42,290 bases of DNA from Caldithrix sp. Its GTDB lineage: Bacteria; KSB1; UBA2214; DYKH01. Numbering within the stretch: position 1 is the stretch's first letter; every line of letters starts with the position of its first letter. A program made the position numbers and the translations under genes. Location of the stretch: assembly GCA_020722685.1 (NCBI GenBank), contig DYKH01000036.1, forward strand, positions 1 to 42,290, given 5' to 3'. Below the pieces are notes generated by a model, which was not told the DNA's origin, searched no databases, and saw nothing but the letters and a program-made list of their open reading frames with translations. This document shows, piece by piece, positions 8,464 to 17,039 of this stretch.

Positions 8464-9633
8464 ATGAAGCCGTTCTTTAAAAAGCTCCGTCTCGCTTGCA
8501 AGAATCCCTCTCTCGCCTGGCACAAGGCGCGGGTGACTTTTCGCAATCAGGTCACCGCCAAGTGGGATTATCACCTGCGGGATGGAAAAGCGCGTCCGCC
8601 CATGGTGGTGGCGGTGCGACTGACCAACCTGTGCAACATGAACTGCAAAATGTGCGGCCAGCCCAAAGTGGGTGACGAGGGCATCCCCAAGAGCTTTTTC
8701 GCCGATCATTTGTCAGTCGATGAATGGAAGCGAGTCATTGACCAGCTCGCACGCTTTCGCCCCAACTTTTATCTCTGGGGCGGCGAGCCGCTGATCTACA
8801 ACGGCATCTTCGATTTGGTCGCTTATGCCAAGTCGCGCGGATTGACGGTGCAGATCAACACCAATGCCTTGCTGCTGGAAAAGCACGCACAAGACGTCAT
8901 TGACTCAGGTCTGGATGATCTAATTATCTCGGTCGATGGCCCGGAGGCGGTGCACGATGACATTCGTTGCCTACCGGGAGCTTTTGCCAAGCTCCGCGAT
9001 GGAATTGCTGCGGTGCGAAAGCTGCAAGCGGAGCGCAACCTGCGCAAGCCGGTCATCCGCATTCGCGGCACCATTCACCCGGACAATTTTGCTCATTTGC
9101 CGGAGCTGGTTTCAATCACACAAGATTTTGGCGGCGACAGCCTGAATTTCAACCAGCTTTGGTTTACTTCTGCGGAGCGAGGCGCGAAATATCAAGCTGT
9201 CATGGAAAAACTATTTGGCGTGCAGGCCACGTCCTGGCAGGGTTTTGTCTACGAGCCGGACGGTCTGCCGCTGGACAGCTTGCGACAGGCGCTTGGAGGA
9301 TTGATCCATAATCAGGTTGATTTCCCCATCACGGTCTCGCCGTGGATTCCGAACGAGGATTTGGAACGTTATTACGGTGATTTGGACTATACCTGCGGCG
9401 CCAAAACCTGCTACGCCATTTATTCCAAAACCTACCTGATGCCCAACGGCGATGTCACTCCCTGCCCCGATTACCCGGACTTTATTGCCGGAAATCTGCG
9501 CGAGCAGAATTTGTTGGAAATTTGGAATGGAGCCAAGTACCGCGACTTTCGCCGGCAGCTCAAGCAGCATCGGCTGTTGCCGATATGTGCACGGTGCTGC
9601 GATTTATTTTTATCGAACGTAAAGTTTATGTAG
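8464..9633 (+). CDS. Radical SAM/SPASM-domain protein
   Basis: A radical S-adenosylmethionine enzyme with auxiliary iron-sulfur binding; its substrate is unknown. ATG 8464 is chosen; the frame opens at TTG 8416, and an AGGAG at about 8430-8434 has no ordinary start codon at the right distance. The cluster motif NLCNMNCKMCG (C57, C61, C64 from ATG 8464) follows a conserved VAVRLT strand. WGGEPLIYN and LIISVDGPEAVHD are typical SAM-barrel motifs. The C-terminal SPASM-like part has YTCGAKTCYA, MPNGDVTPCPDYPD, GNLREQNLLEIWNG and ICARCC. Relatives occur in glycan loci and in peptide-modification clusters; no precursor peptide is visible nearby, so a glycan or lipid-linked substrate is inferred here. 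Confidence 0.88.
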   Translation: MKPFFKKLRLACKNPSLAWHKARVTFRNQVTAKWDYHLRDGKARPPMVVAVRLTNLCNMNCKMCGQPKVGDEGIPKSFFADHLSVDEWKRVIDQLARFRPNFYLWGGEPLIYNGIFDLVAYAKSRGLTVQINTNALLLEKHAQDVIDSGLDDLIISVDGPEAVHDDIRCLPGAFAKLRDGIAAVRKLQAERNLRKPVIRIRGTIHPDNFAHLPELVSITQDFGGDSLNFNQLWFTSAERGAKYQAVMEKLFGVQATSWQGFVYEPDGLPLDSLRQALGGLIHNQVDFPITVSPWIPNEDLERYYGDLDYTCGAKTCYAIYSKTYLMPNGDVTPCPDYPDFIAGNLREQNLLEIWNGAKYRDFRRQLKQHRLLPICARCCDLFLSNVKFM

Positions 9634-9650
9634 TCTTGTTGGAACACTGC

Positions 9651-9735
9651 TCACGCGGATAACACTGATTCGCATGATTGAAGTTCTTGAATCCGTGCAA
9701 ATCCGCTAAATCCGCGTCTTCTGTGTTCTGTCAGA
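9651..9735. repeat. Imperfect palindromic intergenic repeat
   Basis: ACGCGGAT (9653-9660) is exactly complementary to ATCCGCGT (9710-9717). Between them, loosely matching GATT/AATC blocks continue the symmetry around a GAAGTTCTTGA centre, giving an imperfect palindrome of about 65 bp. The phrase AATCCGTGCAAATCCGCTAA with a following CCGCGTCTTCTGTGTTCTG resembles a family of intergenic strings found across many environmental bacterial genomes, from memory only. It separates the radical SAM gene from the next glycosyltransferase. Confidence 0.5.
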
Positions 9736-9748
9736 AGGAAAGGTAAAT

Positions 9749-10807
9749 ATGAACGTCTCCGTCATTGTCGTCTGTTACAATGAAAGAGACAATATCGATC
9801 AGTGCATCGATTCGCTCATCCGGCAGGATTATCCGCCAAACCTGTATGAAGTGATTCTGGTGGATAACGGCTCGGAGGACGGCACGCAAAAAATCATTCA
9901 GGACTATGTTCGCCAGCATCAGCATTTGCGACTCATCGTCAATCCCAATCGCGGCATTGCCGGCAGCCGCAATTTGGGTTTGATGGCCGCAGCGCATGAG
10001 TTCGTCGCCTTTATGGATGCGGACTGCATTGCCCCGGCGAATTGGTTGAGCACGCTGACAACCGGCTTTAAATATCACCACGATCGGGACCAGGCCATCG
10101 TTGCCGTGGGCGGCTCCAATGTGCCACCGCAGCGCTCTTCCCGATTCCACGATGTGCTCAACATTTTCCTAAACACTTATCTCGGCAGTCACGGCTCGGT
10201 GCAGGGAATTCGTTTCCGGGACGACAAGTCCGTTCCGCATCTTCCGACCGTGAACGTACTGTACCATAAAGCTGCCGTTCTGCAAACGGGCGGTTTTGAC
10301 GTAACATTTGGCAACATCGGCGAAGACCAGGATTTGAGCTTTCGCCTTCAAAAAAGGGGCTATCGTTTTTATTATCTGACAAACGCCACGATCACTCACA
10401 AGCTGCGGCCTGACTTGAAGTCCTGGATGAAAAATATGTTCACCTATGGCAAGGGGCGAATGTGGCTGATGCGCAAATGGCCGAAAAAAATCAGTCCCGT
10501 TCTGTTGTTGCCGATGGCATTGGTGGCGATGCTCCCATTGACGCTGTTGTTTTGGTTAAGCGCCTGGTTGTTGCTGCCGCTCGGCTATTTCTTTGTCATT
10601 CTTTTGGTGAGCATCCTAGCCTGTCGCAAAGCAGGAAAACTGGAATACTTTGTCGATTTGTTCCGACTTTACGCCGGCACGCATTTGGCTTACGGCGCCG
10701 GCGAGTGGTACGGATTGTTTCGTGATCGAGAGACGACGAGGGCGCTAACCAGCAAGCATCTCGTCATTGACGGTACAAACGGCGGGAAGCGCCAAGAATG
10801 CTTGTAA
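9749..10807 (+). CDS. GT2 glycosyltransferase with C-terminal membrane segment
   Basis: Predicted processive or single-addition glycosyltransferase in assembly of the exported glycan. ATG 9749 follows a good AAGGAAAGG ribosome site (9735-9743). The GT-A domain starts VSVIVVCYNERDNIDQCIDS and shows VDNGSEDGTQ, IAGSRNLGL, the metal-binding MDADC, NVLYHKAAVLQTGGFD and GEDQDLSFRLQKRGYRF. The order of motifs (DxD, then an ED acidic pair) is typical of family 2. Two hydrophobic segments near residues 248-295 (LLLPMALVAMLPLTLLFWL and the following stretch) suggest membrane anchoring. The gene ends 28 nt before the next start. Confidence 0.9.
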   Translation: MNVSVIVVCYNERDNIDQCIDSLIRQDYPPNLYEVILVDNGSEDGTQKIIQDYVRQHQHLRLIVNPNRGIAGSRNLGLMAAAHEFVAFMDADCIAPANWLSTLTTGFKYHHDRDQAIVAVGGSNVPPQRSSRFHDVLNIFLNTYLGSHGSVQGIRFRDDKSVPHLPTVNVLYHKAAVLQTGGFDVTFGNIGEDQDLSFRLQKRGYRFYYLTNATITHKLRPDLKSWMKNMFTYGKGRMWLMRKWPKKISPVLLLPMALVAMLPLTLLFWLSAWLLLPLGYFFVILLVSILACRKAGKLEYFVDLFRLYAGTHLAYGAGEWYGLFRDRETTRALTSKHLVIDGTNGGKRQECL

Positions 10808-10826
10808 ACGAATAGACACACATTTC

Positions 10827-10830
10827 GAGG
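10827..10830 (+). promoter_or_regulatory. Ribosome binding site deciding a TTG start
   Basis: GAGG lies five nucleotides before TTG 10836. The open frame reaches back to 10767 inside the previous gene, but no ribosome site supports a start there, so the TTG is preferred. Confidence 0.55.
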
Positions 10831-10835
10831 TCGTA

Positions 10836-12770
10836 TTGAAAGAGACATCAAAAGACATAAGAAGCGGGGCGGATAATTTTTGGCGTGGAGTCATCGGCGC
10901 CGGCCTGGTCACCGGTTTGCTGTGGGGCCTGATATTTGGACTAGAACTGGCAGGATTGGGCGATTTGCTGCCTTATCCTAAAGACACATTCATATTCGTT
11001 CTGGTTCTTTCATTGCTCAGTATGGTAATCTGGACTGGCATCTTTGCGATCATTGGCTTGATCGCTCGCTTGTTATCCCAGCCGGCCGGTTTTTTGTATG
11101 GAATAGGTATTTTTTCCATCCTTTTTTCCCAGAGCATGATTTTCTGGATAGAAGCCAACCGGCCCGTTTCTTTTGCCAGCCTGAAAATCATTTTTGGCGG
11201 CGCTGTCTCGCTACTGGTTTCCGCCTTGGTGACCTATTATCTGATTCGGCTTTTTGCCAAAATGGGAAGTAGCAAGCTGTTTCGCCTGAAAATCTCGCCG
11301 TGGCTGCGCGCGAAATTCTGGCTGTCGGCTTATCTGCCGGCGTTGGCAATGATTGTCGTCGTCATTTCCGTGGTTGCCTCAAGCTCACCCATCCGGAAGA
11401 ATCCGCTGAAGAATATCGAGCCGGCTGGAAAAGTCCTTTTCCTCGGTGTGGATGCGGCCTGCTGGGAAAACATGCAGCCGCTTCTCGATGCCGGCCGCCT
11501 GCCCAATTTTGCCAAGCTGATCAAAGAAGGCTCAGCGGGGAGACTGCCGTCGCTGGTTTCATTATATAATCCATTCGCCAACACCATCACCATGGGCATC
11601 AAGAGCGCGGCGGTATGGAACAGCATTCTCACGGGAAAGTCACCGGCACGGCACGGCATCAAGGATTTTATCTACACGGAGATTCCGGGGATAAAACATC
11701 CCTTTCGCTATCCGCTCCTGCCATCCTTTACCCCAGCCAGAGAGCGAGTGGAAAAGGCTCTGGGACTAAAATCGCGGCCCTTCAACCGATTGCAGCGGAA
11801 AAGCAAGGCCATTTGGAACATACTGACTGATGCCGGCATCGAAGTCGGCGCTCTGGGTTTTTGGACCACTTGGCCGGAGGAAGAGATAAACGGCGACTTC
11901 CTCTCCGATCGCTTCGAGGATACGGATTTGCCGCAGCGGTGGTTTCCCGATACTCTGGTTTCGGAAGCAGAGGTGGATTCGATGCTGGCTCTTATGCAGA
12001 CCCCGGCGTTGGAAGATCTCCGCTACTTTACTGCCTATGACTATGATCCTCAATTCAAAGATCATTTTTCGAAGGACTCGCGTGAATACCTTCACAATGA
12101 TCTATTGACGAACCTGTTCAAGAGTTACTACCAAGACCGATTTCGCAGCGAGTTGGGCTTGCGTCTGATGAGACAGCACGAGTATGCCTTTCTCGCCGTT
12201 TACTTTTATGGGCTGGATACCGCCGGCCACGCCTTCACTCGTTTTCAGCATCCGGAGCTTTTTGCGGACGTTCAGCCGAAGGAGGTCGAGTACTTTGGGC
12301 AAATCATCGCCAAATACTATGAATGGATCGATGCCGAAATCGGCAAATACTTGTCGCAAATGGACCCGAGTACGACGGTGCTTTTGTGTTCGGATCACGG
12401 CATGGGACCTTGGATCGGCAATAGGCTGGCGAAAAAGGACGTCCGTCTCTCCGGCAGTCACCGCAAAGATGGGATGGTGATTCTTTCCGGTAATGTTATT
12501 CAGTCCGGCAAAAGAATTTCGCCCAAAAATGTGTTGGATATTCTGCCGACTGCTTTATATCTAGTCGGCTTACCGGTGGCCAAGGACATGGAAGGTACGG
12601 TCCTCACCGAGGCCATTCGGCCGGAGATTTTAGCTGCACGGCCAATCGGGAAAATCCACACCTACGAAACCGAGAAGTGGCGCATGCGCGGCCTGGAGGC
12701 AGTCGTTTCATCGCAGTCTGTTGACGAAAAGATGCTGCAAAAGCTGCGTGGGTTGGGCTATTTAAAATAA
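10836..12770 (+). CDS. Membrane-anchored alkaline-phosphatase-superfamily phosphodiesterase/transferase
   Basis: Membrane enzyme of the type I phosphodiesterase/nucleotide pyrophosphatase branch. The first 190 residues hold about five TM helices (GVIGAGLVTGLLWGLIFGLEL and others), which places the catalytic domain outside the inner membrane. That domain starts VLFLGVDAACWENMQPLLDA (first metal Asp) and has NSILTGKSPARHGI, where a Ser in the preceding KSAAVW aligns by position with the usual Thr/Ser nucleophile. Other metal ligands are in YGLDTAGHAF, CSDHGMG and SGSHRKDG. At 644 aa it is plausibly complete. In this locus, transfer or removal of a phospho-substituent on the glycan is an inference; the substrate is unknown. 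Confidence 0.8.
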   Translation: MKETSKDIRSGADNFWRGVIGAGLVTGLLWGLIFGLELAGLGDLLPYPKDTFIFVLVLSLLSMVIWTGIFAIIGLIARLLSQPAGFLYGIGIFSILFSQSMIFWIEANRPVSFASLKIIFGGAVSLLVSALVTYYLIRLFAKMGSSKLFRLKISPWLRAKFWLSAYLPALAMIVVVISVVASSSPIRKNPLKNIEPAGKVLFLGVDAACWENMQPLLDAGRLPNFAKLIKEGSAGRLPSLVSLYNPFANTITMGIKSAAVWNSILTGKSPARHGIKDFIYTEIPGIKHPFRYPLLPSFTPARERVEKALGLKSRPFNRLQRKSKAIWNILTDAGIEVGALGFWTTWPEEEINGDFLSDRFEDTDLPQRWFPDTLVSEAEVDSMLALMQTPALEDLRYFTAYDYDPQFKDHFSKDSREYLHNDLLTNLFKSYYQDRFRSELGLRLMRQHEYAFLAVYFYGLDTAGHAFTRFQHPELFADVQPKEVEYFGQIIAKYYEWIDAEIGKYLSQMDPSTTVLLCSDHGMGPWIGNRLAKKDVRLSGSHRKDGMVILSGNVIQSGKRISPKNVLDILPTALYLVGLPVAKDMEGTVLTEAIRPEILAARPIGKIHTYETEKWRMRGLEAVVSSQSVDEKMLQKLRGLGYLK

Positions 12771-12855
12771 GGCATGCAGCTTTGAGTTTGCGGTTTCAAT
12801 CGCAGGCAGGGGCTACGAATTTTATAGAACATGCTGACAACAGGATCCGGGAATT

Positions 12856-14157
12856 TTGCAACGACTCTATCTCATTTTTAAGACCTGGCTGGCGAGAGAC
12901 AGTAGAAATCGATTCCAGGCTATTTTGCTCCTTGCGCTCTTGGTTCGCATTGGCTTTATTCTTGTCCTCAATCCCAACGGCTACTATTTTAGCGACACGA
13001 GACATTATGACCAAGCGGCCAGGTCCTTGCTCGCCGGTGAAGGTTTTGGAGAGAGATACTACCGTGCCCCGCTTTATCCGCTCCTCATGGCAGGAGTGTA
13101 TCTTGTGTTTGGAAAATCGTTCCTTGCCATGCGTTTGTTAGAAGCTTTGTTGGGCGCGGGATTGTGCTGGCTGGTTTTTCTGATCGCGAAAAATCTCCTA
13201 AACGAGTCCATCGCCTTGATGGCGACTCTTTTCTCGGCGCTCTTTCCTCATTTTATATTACTGGCGGGAATTCTCTATCCGACGCAAATTTTTGCCATTT
13301 TAATGGCGGCCTCTTTTTACTGTATTCTACAAAGTGAAAAAACAAATCAATCCTTGCACGCAGCGCTCAGCGGTGTGCTGGCAGCTTTGGCTGCGCTCAC
13401 GGTGCCGGCGATACTCTTTGCCCTTCCTTTCTGGCTGCTGTGGATGAGTTTCCGGACGAGGAAGTCCCTTCCGAGAAATCTTGGTTTGGCATTTGTTTTT
13501 CTGACGGCATTCTCGGTCATTCTCACGCCGTGGACGCTACGAAATTACCACAAATACCGCAGGATTACTCTGATTCAGCCCTTGCCGCATACGGTGCTGC
13601 CCAACTTGCAGGATCAGAAGGCGCAGGAGCAGGAAATAGAATCCGGCTTTCAGGGAACCGTGAGATACCTAAAGGAGAACCCGAACGGCACCGAAGAAGA
13701 TACGATCCTCAAGACGGCCTTGCATTACCTTTTACACCCATGGGGAACGATTCGCTATACCATTAGTGAAATGGGCCATTTTTGGGCGCTCTACCCGGAT
13801 CGGTTGGATACGGCGAATCCCAATTATCTTCAAACCATCCATGCAAAAGACCGCCGAATGGTGGTGGGTGGCAATCGGCTTTGGCCTTACATAAAAATCA
13901 TCAGCATTTTCGTGATGTCGTTGGTATATACTTTCGCTTGCATAGGCCTTCTAACGGCAACCATGACAAAGCAGCATTTGACACTCGTGCTCTTGACGAT
14001 AGCAGGCTTTTCCATTGGCTATTCGCTGATTTACGCCGAGGTTCGTTACCGCATTCCCATCGAGCCGTACATTTTGATCTTTGCGGCTGCGGGTGTATCC
14101 CACTTGGCGAATGGGGTCGCGAGGCGCCGCCGAAAAGGCGTTGTCCCAGAGTCATAG
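12856..14157 (+). CDS. GT39-like (PMT_2/ArnT-type) membrane glycosyltransferase
   Basis: Integral membrane glycosyltransferase that uses a polyprenyl-phosphate sugar donor on the periplasmic side. TTG 12856 is the first plausible start; a weak GGATCCGGG precedes it. About ten hydrophobic segments are visible. The first periplasmic loop has YYFSDTRHYDQAARSLLAGE, with the Asp expected for catalysis in GT-C folds, and RAPLYPLLMAGVYLVFG, a strong PMT_2 hallmark. VILTPWTLRNY is also typical of bacterial relatives. At 433 aa it is within family range. Together with the DPM-like enzyme at 4900, which could supply the lipid-linked donor, it may add a side-branch sugar outside the membrane; this pairing is inferred. 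Confidence 0.82.
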   Translation: MQRLYLIFKTWLARDSRNRFQAILLLALLVRIGFILVLNPNGYYFSDTRHYDQAARSLLAGEGFGERYYRAPLYPLLMAGVYLVFGKSFLAMRLLEALLGAGLCWLVFLIAKNLLNESIALMATLFSALFPHFILLAGILYPTQIFAILMAASFYCILQSEKTNQSLHAALSGVLAALAALTVPAILFALPFWLLWMSFRTRKSLPRNLGLAFVFLTAFSVILTPWTLRNYHKYRRITLIQPLPHTVLPNLQDQKAQEQEIESGFQGTVRYLKENPNGTEEDTILKTALHYLLHPWGTIRYTISEMGHFWALYPDRLDTANPNYLQTIHAKDRRMVVGGNRLWPYIKIISIFVMSLVYTFACIGLLTATMTKQHLTLVLLTIAGFSIGYSLIYAEVRYRIPIEPYILIFAAAGVSHLANGVARRRRKGVVPES

Positions 14158-14205
14158 CCGGCGGTCAAACGGCAGACACAGTTCATTCACGACGCGGAAT
14201 TCAGC

Positions 14206-15681
14206 ATGCACCTTGTTGCCCGAAAACTCATCTCGTTTCAATTCTTGCTTTTTTTGTTGCTGGGAGCGATCCTCGGTCTATCCATAGCCACCATTGCCGA
14301 GCTACCGAATCGCCCGATGGCGGTCATCTTGTTGGGCATTGCCTTCCCATTCATCGCCTTTATGGCCGGCGACGTCCGCCGTTTTCTGCTGGCAGCCATT
14401 GTAGTCGCCATCCCGCTCAGCATCGACGTGAATTTTCGGCACTCCTTTGAGAACCAAGCAGGGGCGGCCACCTTGGGCATCGCTCTTCGCGATGTCTTTG
14501 TTATTCTACTTTTGTTCTGGTGGCTCATCGAGCTTGCCAGCAGCGATGAGCGGTCGTTTCGATTCTTTAGTCGCACCACGGTGCCGGCCATTGCCTATTT
14601 CGAGGCATGCTTGCTCACCCTACTCTGGGCTCCACGCATGGATTTGGCCATGCTCGAGCTGGTGCAAATGTTCAAGGTGCTGCTTCTCTACTTTGTGGTC
14701 GCCAACCAGATTAGGGACAGACGCGATCTTCGCTTGGTCGTTGGGATTCTGATCGCCAGCGTTTGCTTCGAGTCGGCCATTGCAGTGGCACAGATGCTTA
14801 CTGGCAAGTCATTGGCATTGGGTTTTTTGGGCGAAATGCAAATCAGGTCCCGCGACACGGAAAAGCTCATGCGAGCGGGCGGCACCCTTGGCCATCCCAA
14901 CAGGCTGGCCATGTACCTGGAATTGTTGCTGCCTCTGTGCTTGGGTTTTTTTTGGGCGGAAACCAACAAGAGGAGCCGAACGTTAGTGATCGGTATTTTG
15001 GGGCTGGGAATGGCTGCCCTGATCATGACCGGCTCGCGCGGAGCTTGGGTTGGAGTGATCTTGTCCTTGGTTCTGTTTTTCTATATGCTGCATCGCAACC
15101 GGCAAGTCAACATCCGCTCCGTCATCGGTCCGGCGCTTTTGGCGCTTCTGATTCTCGGTGCCTTGACCATCGGCTTTTCCGATTACATTGAGCGACGGAT
15201 CGCTGGCGAAGATTATGGATCGGCCATCAGCCGAATTCCCATGTTTCAAATTGCCCTTTCGGTCATCGAAGCGCATCCGCTCGGTGGCGTTGGTATTAAC
15301 AATTACACCATCAAAATGCGGGATTACAACGATACGATTCTGGGCCGGCGGTTCAAGACTTTTTCCCGTCCGGTGCACAACATGTATTTGTTGATTGCAG
15401 GAGAGACCGGTATGATCGGACTGACGGCGTTTTTATGGTTGCTTTTTGGCCTGACAAGCTCTATTTTAGCAGCCGTAAAAGCAGGGGATTTGCAGATTTC
15501 AATTCTGGCCACGAGTCTTTTTGCCGGCTTGGTCGCCTTTTTGATTCACGGTTTGGTCGATAAACACCCGCCCGGAGGATATCCGCTTTTCTATTGTCTG
15601 ATGGCAATCGCCGCGGCGATTTATCAAAGAGGTCGACAATCTTCCAATCGAATCTCGGCGAAAACCTCGTTCCCGGCGTGA
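14206..15681 (+). CDS. O-antigen ligase/polymerase family protein (Wzy/WaaL type)
   Basis: Polytopic inner-membrane protein expected to polymerise lipid-linked repeat units or ligate the glycan to its acceptor. ATG 14206 is used. About twelve hydrophobic segments span the 491 residues. The Wzy_C region shows MTGSRGAWVGVILSLVLFF and, in the large periplasmic loop, IEAHPLGGVGINNYTIKMRD followed later by VHNMYLLIAGETGMIGLTAF; the Arg and His in these motifs are characteristic of the family. Ligase and polymerase are not separable by sequence. It follows the GT39-like gene by 48 nt. Confidence 0.87.
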   Translation: MHLVARKLISFQFLLFLLLGAILGLSIATIAELPNRPMAVILLGIAFPFIAFMAGDVRRFLLAAIVVAIPLSIDVNFRHSFENQAGAATLGIALRDVFVILLLFWWLIELASSDERSFRFFSRTTVPAIAYFEACLLTLLWAPRMDLAMLELVQMFKVLLLYFVVANQIRDRRDLRLVVGILIASVCFESAIAVAQMLTGKSLALGFLGEMQIRSRDTEKLMRAGGTLGHPNRLAMYLELLLPLCLGFFWAETNKRSRTLVIGILGLGMAALIMTGSRGAWVGVILSLVLFFYMLHRNRQVNIRSVIGPALLALLILGALTIGFSDYIERRIAGEDYGSAISRIPMFQIALSVIEAHPLGGVGINNYTIKMRDYNDTILGRRFKTFSRPVHNMYLLIAGETGMIGLTAFLWLLFGLTSSILAAVKAGDLQISILATSLFAGLVAFLIHGLVDKHPPGGYPLFYCLMAIAAAIYQRGRQSSNRISAKTSFPA

Positions 15682-15770
15682 GGCGGAGTATTTGTTGGTT
15701 GGAATCAGCGGATATTGAAGAACGATAAGAATGCCGGCGCGGCGAGGAATTTAGGCGGTCAAGAGCACAC

Positions 15771-17027
15771 ATGCTGAAAAAAATGGCGATAAATATCGGC
15801 GGCGTGTCCTTCGTTCTCTCTGCCGTCTTGGTGCTTTCGTCGCTGTCCAATATTTTGCTGGCGCGGGTGCTCAGCGCCGAGGATATGGGAAGATTTGCCT
15901 TATTCCGGACCCTCATTCTTTTCATTCCGCCTTTGGCGATCTGGGGACAGGACATTGCCGCTGCCCGCTATTTCAGCCAGCACGACGCCAGCCGGTTTCG
16001 CTGGGACAAGGCGTTTGCAAAAATCCTTTTGGTGTCATCAGCTTTGGTCGGCGCCGGCGTGGTGATCGCCCGATTCGTCTACGACTTGTCTCCCGGCTAT
16101 CTGACTGGGATATTTTTCGCTTCGACCTGTTATTGTGTCATTCTATTGTATTCTAATTTGGTGCGCAGTCGGCAGCGCTACAATCAATCTATTTTGCTGG
16201 CTTATGCTTTTCGCGGCCTGTTTTTCATTTTTCTTTTGTTCGTCTACCTCACCACCCGGATTACTTTGTTTTCCGCAGCGAGCGCATTCATAGCCGTGTT
16301 AGGGATGTCCGCCATTCTGAACATCTGGTATAGCTACCGCACCGTGCCACGCGGACAAGCACCGGTGCCGTCGGAAATGCACAAAACGGGCATCTTGCTG
16401 ATGGGCATCGAGGTGTCGGTGGATTTCATGGCCTCTTTAGATAGTCTTTTCATGCCTAAGATTTTAGGATTTGAAGCGTTGGGACTTTATGCTGCTGCCT
16501 TGGTTCCCGCACAAGTTTTTAATGTTTTGTCCCGAGCGTCCAAATACGTGTGGGTGCCCGAATTCGGACGCAACAAACAAGTGCGATTCAAACTGCTCAA
16601 CCTTGTCGTGGGGGTCATTGCCATAGTTCTGTTGGTCGGCGTTGTCATCGCAGCCGAACCGATCTTGCACTTATTGTACGGCGGTAAGTACGATGGCGGC
16701 GCGACCCTGTTGCGGGTTTTGGCTCTGGTTGGTGTGTTTCGGCTCTTCTATGGACTGGGCTCCAGCGTGATCGTCGGCAGGTTGGGAGCTACGGCCTTGA
16801 GCTACCATTTGGCCATTACCTTTGCCACCTTGCTTCTGTACATCGGAATTTTGTATTCCATGCTGCAACGCTTTGGCGTCCTTGGCGCGGGGTGGTCGCT
16901 ACTTATTCTCACCGGTTTACGCATGCTGGGAAGCTACTGGGTAGTGTACAAATTCCGCCATCAGGTCAAAACGGGATCGCAGGCTGAGACGGCGCCGATG
17001 CAAAATGGATTGAGCCAAGCCTACTAA
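15771..17027 (+). CDS. Polysaccharide flippase (Wzx/MATE-like)
   Basis: Twelve-ish TM-helix protein of the polysaccharide biosynthesis/MurJ-MATE superfamily, predicted to flip lipid-linked repeat units to the periplasm. ATG 15771 is used, with a weak AGGCGG upstream. It opens with the family-like INIGGVSFVLSAVLVLSSLS and ILLARVLSAEDMGRFALFRT. Later GFEALGLYAAALVPAQVFNV and EPILHLLYGGKYDGGATLLR are also characteristic. At 418 aa it is normal in length. With the Wzy-type gene just upstream it completes a Wzx/Wzy-dependent pathway. Confidence 0.88.
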   Translation: MLKKMAINIGGVSFVLSAVLVLSSLSNILLARVLSAEDMGRFALFRTLILFIPPLAIWGQDIAAARYFSQHDASRFRWDKAFAKILLVSSALVGAGVVIARFVYDLSPGYLTGIFFASTCYCVILLYSNLVRSRQRYNQSILLAYAFRGLFFIFLLFVYLTTRITLFSAASAFIAVLGMSAILNIWYSYRTVPRGQAPVPSEMHKTGILLMGIEVSVDFMASLDSLFMPKILGFEALGLYAAALVPAQVFNVLSRASKYVWVPEFGRNKQVRFKLLNLVVGVIAIVLLVGVVIAAEPILHLLYGGKYDGGATLLRVLALVGVFRLFYGLGSSVIVGRLGATALSYHLAITFATLLLYIGILYSMLQRFGVLGAGWSLLILTGLRMLGSYWVVYKFRHQVKTGSQAETAPMQNGLSQAY

Positions 17028-17039
17028 AGGCGCGATAAA

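Noticed and set aside
12782..13141. 119-codon frame overlapping the GT39-like gene
   Set aside because: The GT39 frame holds the conserved RAPLYP and Asp-loop motifs; this frame has none.
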